From Bacteroidota bacterium (GTDB lineage Bacteria; Bacteroidota; Bacteroidia; Bacteroidales; GCA-2748055): a stretch of DNA of 39,955 nucleotides. The stretch lies in NCBI GenBank assembly GCA_020047715.1, contig JAIFNN010000001.1, positions 1 to 39,955 of the forward strand, in the 5' to 3' direction. Of this stretch, positions 17,093 through 26,569 are shown piece by piece. A program made the position numbers and the translations under genes. Within the stretch, counting starts at the first letter, position 1; each line of letters begins with the position of its first letter. A model generated the notes under the pieces. It saw nothing but the letters and a program-made list of their open reading frames with translations. It did no database searches and was not told where the DNA came from.

Positions 17093-19933
17093 ATGAAGAG
17101 ATATACCCTCCTGTTATTTGTTTTTCTTTTTGCTCTTCCATTTGGTCCTGCGATATTCTTGTTTGGAAGTACTGCTGAAGCAAGCCGTTCACAAACCGAT
17201 TCGCGGGAAGCATTTATTGAAATGATCATTGAAAATGAAAAAGTAAGAGTTTTGGAACTCGCAGACAGACTATTGGTTGAAAACCCCGTAACGGTTACAG
17301 CCAATACTTGCGAGCGAAGCTCGGGAGGAATTCATGATTATTATTCAGAAGGCGATTATTGGTGGCCAGACCCTGTTAATCCCCAGGGAGCATACATCCG
17401 AAAGGATGGTTTGAGCAACCCGGAAAACTTTAAGCTTCACCGCCGCGCGGTAGGACAATTTTCATGGATCGTTGGAACACAAACATCGGCATATCTGCTT
17501 ACCGGCGACAAGAAATATTCAGATGCAGCAATGAAGCATCTGCTTGCGTGGTTTGTGGACAGCACAACCATGATGAATCCTCATCTGCTATATGCCCAGG
17601 CAATTAGCGGGGTATGCTCTGGCAGGGGAATCGGAATTATTGATGCAACTTCATTTATTGAAGTTGCCCAGTCGGTGGGTATTTTGGAAAAATCCCCCTA
17701 TGTAAGCGCTGAGGAGATATTCAAAATAAAAGCATGGTTCAAAGAGTTCCTGCATTGGTTTACCACACACCCCTATGGTATTGAAGAAATGAATTGGGAG
17801 AACAATCATGGCACCTGGTGGCACGCGCAGGCTGCCGCTTATGCGAAATTAACCGGGAATGCCGATATTATGGATTTGTGCAGAGACCATTATAAGAATA
17901 TACTACTGCCTGACCAAATGTCTTTGAATGGCAGCTTTCCCTTGGAGATTGAGCGCACCAAACCTTTTGGCTACTCGCTTTTCAATATGGAGGGAATGGG
18001 AGCACTTGCATGGATATTGTCGGATTCTTTTTATGATATCTGGAATTACAGTTTATCCGATGGAAGGGGGATTATGAAAGGAGTTGAATTTATTCTCCCC
18101 TATATAAAAGATAAGAACGCATGGCCTTTTCCGAAGGATATCTCGAACTGGGATGATCAACCAAGAAGATGCCAATTCCTTTTATTCGCAGGCTTATCCC
18201 AAAATAATCCCGAATATTTCAATGTCTGGAAGAAAATTGATGACCAATACCCCAATGATGAAAGTCGCCGAAATTCGCCAATTAAAAACCCGATTTTATG
18301 GCTCGACTCTCCTGATCCTCTTGCCGGTAAAACCTATACAAACCCAATAATTCCGGGCTTTAATCCCGACCCTTCCGTTTGCCGTGTCGGGGAGGACTAT
18401 TATCTGGTTACTTCTACATTTGAGTATTTCCCTGGAGTTCCTGTATACCGCAGCAAGGACCTTGTAAACTGGGAAATGATTGGCCATGTGCTGAATCGAC
18501 CCTCACAGCTTAACCTTGATTCGATAAATTGTTCAGGTGGCATATATGCGCCAACCATCCGTTATTATAAAGACACTTTCTATATGATAACAACCCTGGT
18601 TGGTTCTTCAAATGGACACAGGAATTTTATTACAACTGCAAAAAATCCTGCCGGTCCCTGGTCCGAGCCCCATTGGATTGCCGATGCACCCGGGATCGAT
18701 CCCTCATTGTTTTTTGATGATAACGGTAAAGTATATTATTCGGGAAATATATCCCCTAAGACACGGTTATGGGATAAGCACCGAAATATCTATGTTCAGG
18801 AAATTGACCTGAAAAAATGGAAATTAAAGGGGGAAAGAGTTGAGGTTCTTGATGGTGCTGATTATTACAAAAAGGGAACGCTCGACGGAGGCATAGAAAA
18901 TGGTGTGAATAATTACGAAGCATCCCATATTTACAAAAAAAACGGCAAGTATTTCCTTGTGATTTCCCATGGTGGAACCAGCCAGAATCATGCGGTTTCA
19001 ATCTGGAAAAGCGACAATGTTTTCGGGCCCTACGAAGTGAATCCGGCAAACCCTATCCTTACACATCGCGACTTATCCCCTGTACACCCATTTACCTCAA
19101 CCGGACATGCTGATTTTGTGGAAACTCAAAAGGGTGAGTGGTGGATGGTTTACCTGGCTAAGCGCCCTTACGGAGGGGAAAATCACATCATGGGGCGTGA
19201 AACATTCATGTCGCCAGTTGACTGGAGCGGAACATGGCCCGTGGTAAATCCGCAGGCAAATACAGGAAGGGGGGAAGTGTTGCATTTCAGGCCGGAGCTT
19301 AACGAGTTTAAATTTAACACAAAGGGGCCGAAAGATGAGTTTGATTCCATGATACTGCAAAAACAATGGACCTTTATCCGCACTCCCCGCACAGAATGGT
19401 GGTCGCTGAGCGAACGCAAAGGTTATTTGCGTTTGCAGCTCCGACCCGAAATGATCTCTCAGAAAGTCAACCCATCCTTCATTGGAAAGCGCCAGGAACA
19501 TATAAACTTCTCTGCTTCAGTTAAGATGGAGTTCAAACCCACAATGGAAAATGAAGAGGCCGGTTTGGTTGTGGAACGCGATAAGGACTACCTGCTGAAA
19601 CTTACCTGCGGGATTGAAAACGGTCAGAAAAGCTTGCGGCTTGTTAGCAGAAACGGCGAACAACAGGAAGAAACACTTTTGGCATTTAAAGCAATTGATT
19701 CCGACTTGTTGTTTTTGAAAATCGTAACGAAAGGAATTCTGTATAATTTCAGTTACTCGACCAATGGCGATGACTGGACAATCCTGAAGGAAAATGTGGA
19801 CGGCCGTTTATTAGGGCTTGCCGGCGCCGGAAGGTTCACAGGTACATTTATTGGGATGTATGCCTCATCAAATGGAGCTGTAAGTGATAATCATGTTGAT
19901 TTTGATTTCTTTGAGTATCAACCATTAAATTAA
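17093..19933 (+). CDS. Alginate-lyase-superfamily (PL5/PL38-like) domain fused to GH43
   Basis: 946 residues with an N-terminal signal peptide (~1-30). Residues ~40-405 form an alpha/alpha toroid lyase domain: YYSEGDYWWPDP, then ENNHGTWW with candidate neutraliser/base N238-H239, then ERTKPFGYSLFN with candidate Tyr294. This pattern is shared by the Pfam alginate-lyase family covering PL5 and the glucuronan lyases of PL38. Residues ~413-720 are a five-bladed GH43 propeller with D426 (NPDPS), D536 (GIDPSLF) and E609 (YEASHIY) as the catalytic triad. Residues ~745-946 are the usual C-terminal beta-sandwich. The GH43 half is a close paralog of the standalone GH43 at 37379, which lacks the lyase. 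It probably cleaves a uronate-containing chain and removes a pentose or galactose-type side residue. Fifteen bp separate it from the next start. Confidence 0.9.
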   Translation: MKRYTLLLFVFLFALPFGPAIFLFGSTAEASRSQTDSREAFIEMIIENEKVRVLELADRLLVENPVTVTANTCERSSGGIHDYYSEGDYWWPDPVNPQGAYIRKDGLSNPENFKLHRRAVGQFSWIVGTQTSAYLLTGDKKYSDAAMKHLLAWFVDSTTMMNPHLLYAQAISGVCSGRGIGIIDATSFIEVAQSVGILEKSPYVSAEEIFKIKAWFKEFLHWFTTHPYGIEEMNWENNHGTWWHAQAAAYAKLTGNADIMDLCRDHYKNILLPDQMSLNGSFPLEIERTKPFGYSLFNMEGMGALAWILSDSFYDIWNYSLSDGRGIMKGVEFILPYIKDKNAWPFPKDISNWDDQPRRCQFLLFAGLSQNNPEYFNVWKKIDDQYPNDESRRNSPIKNPILWLDSPDPLAGKTYTNPIIPGFNPDPSVCRVGEDYYLVTSTFEYFPGVPVYRSKDLVNWEMIGHVLNRPSQLNLDSINCSGGIYAPTIRYYKDTFYMITTLVGSSNGHRNFITTAKNPAGPWSEPHWIADAPGIDPSLFFDDNGKVYYSGNISPKTRLWDKHRNIYVQEIDLKKWKLKGERVEVLDGADYYKKGTLDGGIENGVNNYEASHIYKKNGKYFLVISHGGTSQNHAVSIWKSDNVFGPYEVNPANPILTHRDLSPVHPFTSTGHADFVETQKGEWWMVYLAKRPYGGENHIMGRETFMSPVDWSGTWPVVNPQANTGRGEVLHFRPELNEFKFNTKGPKDEFDSMILQKQWTFIRTPRTEWWSLSERKGYLRLQLRPEMISQKVNPSFIGKRQEHINFSASVKMEFKPTMENEEAGLVVERDKDYLLKLTCGIENGQKSLRLVSRNGEQQEETLLAFKAIDSDLLFLKIVTKGILYNFSYSTNGDDWTILKENVDGRLLGLAGAGRFTGTFIGMYASSNGAVSDNHVDFDFFEYQPLN

Positions 19934-19948
19934 TAAAATTTGAAGAAT

Positions 19949-21574
19949 ATGACTTCTCCCTCAAACCGCATCGGCTTAAACATGGCATTTCTTGGTTTGT
20001 TGTCCCTAGTGTCCTGTGGACAGAATAAACCGGCGAAGCAGGAAAAACCGAATATCCTCTTTATTGCCGTGGACGATTTAAAACCTGTCTTGGGATGCTA
20101 TGGTGATTCTATAATAAAAACTCCAAACATTGACAGGCTTGCTGCTATGGGAACTGTATTTCAAAGCAACTATTGCCAGCAGGCTGTTTGTGGACCTACC
20201 CGTGCGAGCCTTATGACGGGTATGCGCCCTGATAAGACCAAAGTTTGGGACTTGAGAACCCAGATGCGCGATGTAAATCCTGATATTCTTTCTTTACCAC
20301 AATATCTTATCAGTCAGGGATATGAAACTTCAGGTATTGGAAAGATATATCATCCCGGATGTATTGATAAAGATTCCGACAAGCTTTCCTGGAGCATCCC
20401 ATTTCTTGATGCAGGACTTTCTTATTATGCAACAGAATACGGGCTTCCTGTGAGAGGATATCAAAATCCTCAGACAAGGGAGCTTTTTGAGAGATATTCA
20501 AAGGAAGCTGAGGATAAAGGTTTAAAGGGAGCCAAGGCTAATGAATACGTTCTCAAATATATAAAACCATCAGTTGAATGTATTGATGTGCCTGATAATG
20601 CATACGAAGATGGCGCTATTGCACTCAATGCCAAAGACCAGTTGGTGAAGCTTTCGAAAAACAATAAACCATTCTTTTTCGGTGTTGGATTTCATAAGCC
20701 TCATCTGCCATTTGTTGCTCCAAAAAAATACTGGGACCTCTACAGCCGGGAGGAAATGCCTTTGGCCAAATTCCAGGAGCATGCAAAAAACAGTCCTGTA
20801 ATTGCTTATCACAGGTCAGGTGAGTTGAAGAACTACACCGATATACCTGAATTATGCTCCTTTACGGATCAAACACTAAGCACCGGATTGGATGCTGACA
20901 AACAAAAGGAATTGATACATGGGTATTATGCCGCTATTTCCTATATGGATGCTCAGGTGGGAGTGCTTCTTAATACCCTTGATTCATTGGGAATGCTTGA
21001 AAATACAATAATTGTCCTATGGGGCGACCATGGCTGGCACCTCGGTGATCACGACTTGTGGAATAAACATACTAATTTCGAGAATTCAACACGCTCCCCC
21101 TTAATCATTTCGGCACCAGGCATGCAGCCTGGGAAATCAAACTCCATTTCCGAATTTGTAGACGTCTTTCCAACATTATGCGATTTATCGGGTGTGGCAA
21201 TTCCTTCCCATTTAGATGGAAAAAGCCTTGTCCCGATAATGAAAGACAAAAAAGCAACAGTAAAGGAATTTGCTGTTAGCCAATACCCGCGATCCCTGAA
21301 AGCAAAAGATATGGAAAAGGAGGGCCTGGATTCCAACGATCTGATGGGCTATTCAATCCGCAATGAAAGCTACCGCTACACTATATGGATGAACAGTTTT
21401 AAAAGCACTGAGCCATACAACAAGGACATGGTTTATGCGACAGAATTGTACGACTATGTAAAGGATCCGCTCGAAACGGTGAATGTGGCCGATGAAAAGG
21501 AATATGAATCGATTGTCGGAAAATTGAATGGGGAAATGATACGATTCCTTAAAACACAGGAAAACAATGAATAA
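19949..21574 (+). CDS. S1 sulfatase, iduronate-2-sulfatase-like (S1_7 type)
   Basis: The start chosen is ATG 19949; an in-frame TTG three codons upstream is unlikely. The signal carries a lipobox (LSLVSC), so this is a lipoprotein. The formylglycine motif is CGPTR at ~residues 81-85 from this start, preceded by the metal-binding VDD and followed by LMTGMRPD. The QQAVC-P-R-S-TG-RPD arrangement and DL after it are those of iduronate-2-sulfatase relatives (SulfAtlas S1_7). It would hydrolyse a 2-O-type sulfate on a uronic acid or similar sugar, after the Cys is oxidised to formylglycine; the maturase is not in this window. Its closest relative here is the sulfatase at 23155. It overlaps the next gene by 8 bp. 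Confidence 0.93.
   Translation: MTSPSNRIGLNMAFLGLLSLVSCGQNKPAKQEKPNILFIAVDDLKPVLGCYGDSIIKTPNIDRLAAMGTVFQSNYCQQAVCGPTRASLMTGMRPDKTKVWDLRTQMRDVNPDILSLPQYLISQGYETSGIGKIYHPGCIDKDSDKLSWSIPFLDAGLSYYATEYGLPVRGYQNPQTRELFERYSKEAEDKGLKGAKANEYVLKYIKPSVECIDVPDNAYEDGAIALNAKDQLVKLSKNNKPFFFGVGFHKPHLPFVAPKKYWDLYSREEMPLAKFQEHAKNSPVIAYHRSGELKNYTDIPELCSFTDQTLSTGLDADKQKELIHGYYAAISYMDAQVGVLLNTLDSLGMLENTIIVLWGDHGWHLGDHDLWNKHTNFENSTRSPLIISAPGMQPGKSNSISEFVDVFPTLCDLSGVAIPSHLDGKSLVPIMKDKKATVKEFAVSQYPRSLKAKDMEKEGLDSNDLMGYSIRNESYRYTIWMNSFKSTEPYNKDMVYATELYDYVKDPLETVNVADEKEYESIVGKLNGEMIRFLKTQENNE
20117..20217 (+). repeat. Near-identical 101-bp patch, copy 1 (sulfatase active site)
   Basis: Matches 23305-23405 with only four mismatches by eye, all synonymous. 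The codons on both sides diverge strongly. It covers KTPNIDRLAAMG through the formylglycine motif CGPTR. See findings. Confidence 0.9.
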
Positions 21575-23030
21575 CACAAGCATCTTGGCTATTTCACTCA
21601 CGTTGATGGGTAGTTCTGCTCTTCTGGCGCAGAAAAAACCTAACGTGCTATTTATTATGACCGATCAGCAATCGTACAACATGATGAGCTGCATGGGTAA
21701 TAAATCGTTGAGTACTCCCAATATGGATAAAATTGCCAATATGGGATACCGTTTTGAGAAAACGTATTGTGCAAACCCGGTTTGCATGCCATCACGTTTT
21801 TCTCTTCTTACGGGTCATTATGCATCGGAAGCGGGAGTAAAGGAGAATACTCAGAATTATGACAGTGCAAAAGTGCAGGAAATTATTTCTGAAGGTTCAA
21901 TGGGAGCTGTTTTCAGCAAAGCAGGATATGAAACCCTCTATTCCGGAAAAACACATCTGTATGGAACTCAGGATGTCACTCAATATGGATTTGCACTTAA
22001 TAATACAAACCCTTATGAAGGTCCTGCAATATTTGCCGAAAAGGTGTTGGCGGAAATTGGGAAGGAAGCAGGGGAGAGGCCATTCCTACTGTTCCTTTCT
22101 TTTATGAATCCCCACGACATTTGCTATAAAGCCGGGTTTGATCCGCGTTTTCCTGATAAATTGCCTAAGGCAAATGTTACCGAAACAACAAGGCTGCTGG
22201 CATTGCAGGCAACATTGAGCGAGGCGGAATACAGAAGCCAGATTCCACCCCGGGCAACTAATCTGTCACCAATTTCCGATGAGGTTCCCGAAATGGTTTC
22301 CATGAGTTCACAATGGAGAAGCTGGGATAGTGCACACTGGGACCTTTACAATTGGATGTATCATAGGCTAACGGAAAGTGTGGATGCCCAGATTGGCCGC
22401 GTATTAACCGCTCTGAAAAATGCCGGGCTCGAAGAAACCACTATTATCGTATTTACTTCTGACCATGGCGACATGAACGGATCACACGGATTGATCCTAA
22501 AGAATGTAATGTTTGAAGAATGCCAGAGGGTTCCTTTCATCTTCGCCGGCAAGGGAATCAAATCCAATTACGCCGATAAATCAACCCTGGTGTGCAACGG
22601 ACTGGATCTCCTTCCAACACTTTGCGATTTGACGGGAATTGAAAGCCCTGATGGAATACCGGGAATGTCCCTTAAGCCTTATCTTTACGGGATTGGAAAG
22701 AAAACTGCACGCGATTATCTGATCACTGAAAACTATAACGCCTACCAGATTACCGATGGACGATATAAACTCACGCTCTATGAATTGCCCGGCAATCCGG
22801 AAACTTTGACTGACATTATAGCAAATCCCGGAGAAACAAAAAACTTCTCAAAAGATCCAGCCTATACCAAAATCAAAGCGAAGTTGAAAAAAGAGCTAAT
22901 GAATCATTTGTCTGAAAGAAATTTATTGCCCTTGCCTGAAGATAGAACCATTGAAAATATACGGGCAATTGAAAAAAGTAAGAATGCTGAAAAAAAGAAA
23001 AAAAAGGTTGAGGAAGCTCTCGAGGAATGA
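21567..23030 (+). CDS. S1 family sulfatase
   Basis: 487 residues with a Sec signal (~1-21, ending LLAQ), hence soluble periplasmic or secreted rather than lipidated. Metal-site TDQQ is at ~32-35, and the formylglycine motif CMPSR (Cys73) is followed by FSLLTGHY. Late FTSDHGDMNGSHG and K-x-x-x-x-E-x-x-x-VPFIF segments complete the alkaline-phosphatase-fold active site. The S1 subfamily is not recognised. The C-terminus is odd: after the catalytic fold comes a Lys/Glu-rich tail with KKKKK, probably surface-exposed helix. It starts inside the previous sulfatase gene (ATGAATAA, 8-bp overlap), which suggests translational coupling. A 124-bp gap follows before the next sulfatase. Confidence 0.92.
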   Translation: MNNTSILAISLTLMGSSALLAQKKPNVLFIMTDQQSYNMMSCMGNKSLSTPNMDKIANMGYRFEKTYCANPVCMPSRFSLLTGHYASEAGVKENTQNYDSAKVQEIISEGSMGAVFSKAGYETLYSGKTHLYGTQDVTQYGFALNNTNPYEGPAIFAEKVLAEIGKEAGERPFLLFLSFMNPHDICYKAGFDPRFPDKLPKANVTETTRLLALQATLSEAEYRSQIPPRATNLSPISDEVPEMVSMSSQWRSWDSAHWDLYNWMYHRLTESVDAQIGRVLTALKNAGLEETTIIVFTSDHGDMNGSHGLILKNVMFEECQRVPFIFAGKGIKSNYADKSTLVCNGLDLLPTLCDLTGIESPDGIPGMSLKPYLYGIGKKTARDYLITENYNAYQITDGRYKLTLYELPGNPETLTDIIANPGETKNFSKDPAYTKIKAKLKKELMNHLSERNLLPLPEDRTIENIRAIEKSKNAEKKKKKVEEALEE

Positions 23031-23154
23031 ATCCTGAAAATTTGGCAATATGTGCATTTTGGGTATTAGGAGTATGTGATATCAGGAAAATTGTTTTAAA
23101 ACGATATCATAAAGTGGAATAACTTTACTGAAATTTAACAAAAAACATCCGAAA

Positions 23155-24765
23155 ATGAAAAGTATGAATTTAGTGCTGATAAGTCTGATATCAGTTACAT
23201 CCTGTACTCATAAAGAACCAGTAAAACCGATTAAACCCAATATCCTTTTTATTGCAATAGATGATCTGAAACCCATTCTGGGTTGCTATGGCAACAATAT
23301 TATTAAAACTCCAAACATTGACAGGCTTGCTGCCATGGGAACTGTATTTCAAAGCAACTATTGCCAGCAGGCTGTTTGCGGACCTACCCGCGCTAGCCTT
23401 ATGACAGGCATGAGACCTGATCATACAGGGGTATGGGATTTGAAAACACGTATGAGGGATGTGAATCCTGATATACTAAGCCTTCCGCAATACTTTGTCA
23501 GTCAGGGTTATTCCACACAAGGGATTGGTAAAATATTCGATTCCCGTTGCGTGGACAAGGAGCTTGATGCCCCATCATGGAGCGTCCCTTATTACAGAAA
23601 CTCCGATGATTATTATTCATCAATTACAGGCCCGCCCGCATACCACTATCAACTTCCTGAAAACAGAAAGCTGGTGGAGATGTTCACAGCTGAAGCTGCT
23701 GAAAAGGGTATTGCCGAAAAAGATATTCGCGATTATGTACTGACTCTTGTAAAGCCATCGGTTGAATGTGCCGATGTTCCCGACAATGCTTATGGTGATG
23801 GGGCGAATGCCCTACATGCAAAGGATTTACTGATCACGTTGAGCAAAGATTCAAAGCCTTTTTTCTTTGCCGTGGGATTTGTAAAACCGCATCTGCCATT
23901 TGTATCCCCGAAGAAATACTGGGACCTGTATAATCGGGATGAAATGCCCGTTGCCGAATATCAGAAGCAAGCCCTTAACGGACCGGAAATTGCGTATCAT
24001 CAGTCAGGAGAACTCCGCAGCTATACCGATATTCCTGAGCTTATATCCTTTACTGATCAGAAAACAGGAATCGGCCTCCCGCTTGAAAAGCAACAAGAAC
24101 TGATTCATGGCTATTATGCTGCTATTTCCTATACCGACGCTCAGGTCGGAATCCTTTTAAATACTCTCGATTCGCTCGGATTAACAGATAATACAATAAT
24201 TGTTCTCTGGGGCGACCATGGCTGGCATTTGGGCGATCATGATCTGTGGTGCAAACATACAAATTTCGAACAGGCAGCCAAGGCTCCCCTGATCATCTCA
24301 GCTCCATGGATCAATTCCTCCAGCACCAATTCCCCTTCCGAATTTGTGGATATTTTCCCAAGCTTGTGCGACCTGTCCGGCTTGCCGATACCTGCACATC
24401 TCGATGGTAAAAGTCTTGTGCCCGTTATGGAAAATCCGGAAGTGAGGGTTAAAGATTTCTCCGTAAGCCAGTATCCCCGAAGCGGTAATTTCCAGGAAAG
24501 TAACAGACTCGGCTATTCCGAAGGGAAGTTCATGGGATATTCCATCCGAACAGAACGATACCGCTTCACCCTCTGGATGGGGGAGAATTTCCGCAGTACT
24601 CAGGCCTTTTCAGAAGAACTTGTGGTTGCGGCTGAGCTTTACGATTATCAGTCTGATCCAAACGAAACTGTAAATGTAATTGATGATGTCAACTACAAAA
24701 CAATCTCTGGGGAATTGAAGCAGCAAATGCTCGGTTTTCTGGCTTCTCAGGCGAAAAAGAATTAA
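23155..24765 (+). CDS. S1 sulfatase, iduronate-2-sulfatase-like (S1_7 type), paralog of 19949
   Basis: 536 residues, a lipoprotein (lipobox SVTSC, Cys17). The formylglycine motif CGPTR (Cys75) sits in the same QQAVCGPTRASLMTG block as the sulfatase at 19949. The two align throughout, including WGDHGWHLGDHDLW and the C-terminal SQYPRS segment. Keeping two diverged copies suggests different positions or sugars being desulfated within one polymer. The 124-bp upstream gap contains a TGATATC/GATATCA inverted pair (23079-23107) that could be an operator, but this is weak. A following sulfatase starts 22 bp after the stop. Confidence 0.93.
   Translation: MKSMNLVLISLISVTSCTHKEPVKPIKPNILFIAIDDLKPILGCYGNNIIKTPNIDRLAAMGTVFQSNYCQQAVCGPTRASLMTGMRPDHTGVWDLKTRMRDVNPDILSLPQYFVSQGYSTQGIGKIFDSRCVDKELDAPSWSVPYYRNSDDYYSSITGPPAYHYQLPENRKLVEMFTAEAAEKGIAEKDIRDYVLTLVKPSVECADVPDNAYGDGANALHAKDLLITLSKDSKPFFFAVGFVKPHLPFVSPKKYWDLYNRDEMPVAEYQKQALNGPEIAYHQSGELRSYTDIPELISFTDQKTGIGLPLEKQQELIHGYYAAISYTDAQVGILLNTLDSLGLTDNTIIVLWGDHGWHLGDHDLWCKHTNFEQAAKAPLIISAPWINSSSTNSPSEFVDIFPSLCDLSGLPIPAHLDGKSLVPVMENPEVRVKDFSVSQYPRSGNFQESNRLGYSEGKFMGYSIRTERYRFTLWMGENFRSTQAFSEELVVAAELYDYQSDPNETVNVIDDVNYKTISGELKQQMLGFLASQAKKN
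23305..23405 (+). repeat. Near-identical 101-bp patch, copy 2 (sulfatase active site)
   Basis: Partner of 20117-20217. The only differences are GCT/GCC, TGT/TGC, CGT/CGC and GCG/GCT, all third-position changes. Confidence 0.9.
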
Positions 24766-24787
24766 AAAACCCTTTAAATCAGAAACT

Positions 24788-26527
24788 ATGACGAATTTCA
24801 TGTCCCTTAAAGATTCTGACTATTTCCCGGCGTTCAGGCTTCTTTTGCTTCCCATCACCGGTGTGCTTTTGAGCCAGTGCGCAACCGAACCTCAAAATGC
24901 TCAACCAGGAAAGCCAAATGTTATTGTCATCCTTTCCGATGATATGGGCTATTCCGACATTGGTTGCTTTGGCTCGGAAATACGGACTCCTAACCTCGAC
25001 AGGTTGGCCAATAATGGATTGCGTTTCACCCATTTTTATAACACGGCTCGCTGCAGTCCTTCCCGAGCATCATTACTTACAGGCCTCTACCCGCATCAGG
25101 CAAATATGGGCTGGCTGTCTCCGGCTTCATACCAGGAAGAAGGTTATACCGGTGATCTTAGTAAAAACGCACTTACCATGGCTGAAGTTTTTCAGCAGGC
25201 AGGCTATGCAACCTATATGACCGGTAAATGGCATATTGCCTCAAATCAGTCACGAGGTGAAGACACTGGCAATTGGCCCTGTCAACGTGGATTCGACAGG
25301 TTTTTCGGGACTCTGAACGGTTCCGGAAGTTACTATGACCCGGGAGCGATGATGAGCAATAACACCTTTGTTTCACCCGGGACAGGTTTTTATTATACCG
25401 ATGCAATCAGCGATACGACCGTGAAGTTTATTAAGGAAAATCCGGAAGCAAAGCCTTTTTTCTTTTATGTTTCCTATACAGCCGCTCATTGGCCTTTGCA
25501 TGCTCCTGAAAGCGAAGTGCTGAAATACAAAGGGACATATGATATCGGATGGGATTCCCTTCGCACACAACGTTTCAATAAACTAAAAGAACTGGGAATC
25601 ATTTCCGAAAACTGTGTTTTAACCGAAAGAGGACCTGAAATTCCTGCCTGGAAGGATGAACCAATGAAGGAATGGCAGTCTCGCAGGATGGAAGTCTACG
25701 CAGCCATGATTGATGTGATGGATCAGGGTATTGGCCGGATTATCGCTGCTTTGGAAGAAAAAGGAGAACTGGAAAACACGCTGATTTTTTATATGCAGGA
25801 CAACGGCGGCTGCGCTGAACCTCAGGGATCTGATTCGCCGGAAAAACCCATGACTGCGGAACAAAAAATTCTTAAACCCTATTCTGCTGATTCCATATTC
25901 GTTGGTAAAAGGCCAGAATACGCCAGAGACGGAAGGTTCATCCGAAGCGGAAAAGGTGTTATGCCCGGCGATGCGGATACCTGGACAGCCTATGGTGAGG
26001 AGTGGGCTAATGTTAGCAACACTCCTTTCAGACTCTACAAACACTGGGTGCACGAAGGCGGAATTGCCACCCCCCTTTTAGTGCATTGGCCTGCAGGAAT
26101 ATCCGCAAAAGGTGAATTGAGAACACATGTCTCCCACCTCATTGATATCATGGCCACCTGCATAGAAGTGGCTGCCATGGATTATCCTGAAGATTATAAG
26201 GGCAATTCAATCCCGGCTCCGGAAGGTATTAGTCTTTTGGCTGCCTTCGAAAACAAACCTGTTAGTCGCAGTCATATTTTCTGGGAACACGAAGGCAACC
26301 GTGCGATCCGTTCCGATAATTGGAAGATGGTTTCACGACCTGAAAAACTTAAGCAATTCACCGAGGCTGACGAGGATTCATGGGAGTTGTACGATATGGA
26401 AAATGACCCGTCGGAAACAGCTGACCTGGCTGCGAAATATCCTGAAAAGGTTAAGGAAATGGCATCCCTTTGGGAAAAAGAGGCCCTACGCACAAAAGCT
26501 AAACCATGGCCTTATTCGCATCCATAA
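24788..26527 (+). CDS. Arylsulfatase-type S1 sulfatase (S1_4-like)
   Basis: 579 residues. The N-terminal signal has a lipobox (GVLLSQC, Cys31), and an internal ATG at 24800 is a possible alternative start. LSDDMGYSDIGCFG gives the metal-binding Asp pair. CSPSR (Cys89) is the canonical formylglycine motif, followed by ASLLTGLYPHQANMGW. TGKWH (active-site Lys and His) and QDNGG with the downstream Lys-His segment also match. The HQANMGW block and overall length fit arylsulfatases of the S1_4 type. The substrate position of the sulfate is not deducible. It is the fourth consecutive sulfatase in the run and is separated by 42 bp from the PL6 gene. Confidence 0.93.
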   Translation: MTNFMSLKDSDYFPAFRLLLLPITGVLLSQCATEPQNAQPGKPNVIVILSDDMGYSDIGCFGSEIRTPNLDRLANNGLRFTHFYNTARCSPSRASLLTGLYPHQANMGWLSPASYQEEGYTGDLSKNALTMAEVFQQAGYATYMTGKWHIASNQSRGEDTGNWPCQRGFDRFFGTLNGSGSYYDPGAMMSNNTFVSPGTGFYYTDAISDTTVKFIKENPEAKPFFFYVSYTAAHWPLHAPESEVLKYKGTYDIGWDSLRTQRFNKLKELGIISENCVLTERGPEIPAWKDEPMKEWQSRRMEVYAAMIDVMDQGIGRIIAALEEKGELENTLIFYMQDNGGCAEPQGSDSPEKPMTAEQKILKPYSADSIFVGKRPEYARDGRFIRSGKGVMPGDADTWTAYGEEWANVSNTPFRLYKHWVHEGGIATPLLVHWPAGISAKGELRTHVSHLIDIMATCIEVAAMDYPEDYKGNSIPAPEGISLLAAFENKPVSRSHIFWEHEGNRAIRSDNWKMVSRPEKLKQFTEADEDSWELYDMENDPSETADLAAKYPEKVKEMASLWEKEALRTKAKPWPYSHP

Positions 26528-26569
26528 TGAACACTCAAATTTAAGGAAAATCATACTTATACCTACAAT

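Noticed and set aside
23079-23107. TGATATC ... GATATCA inverted pair upstream of a sulfatase
   Set aside because: Only 7-bp arms in AT-rich DNA; expected by chance and no regulator is known in the window, so not listed as an operator.
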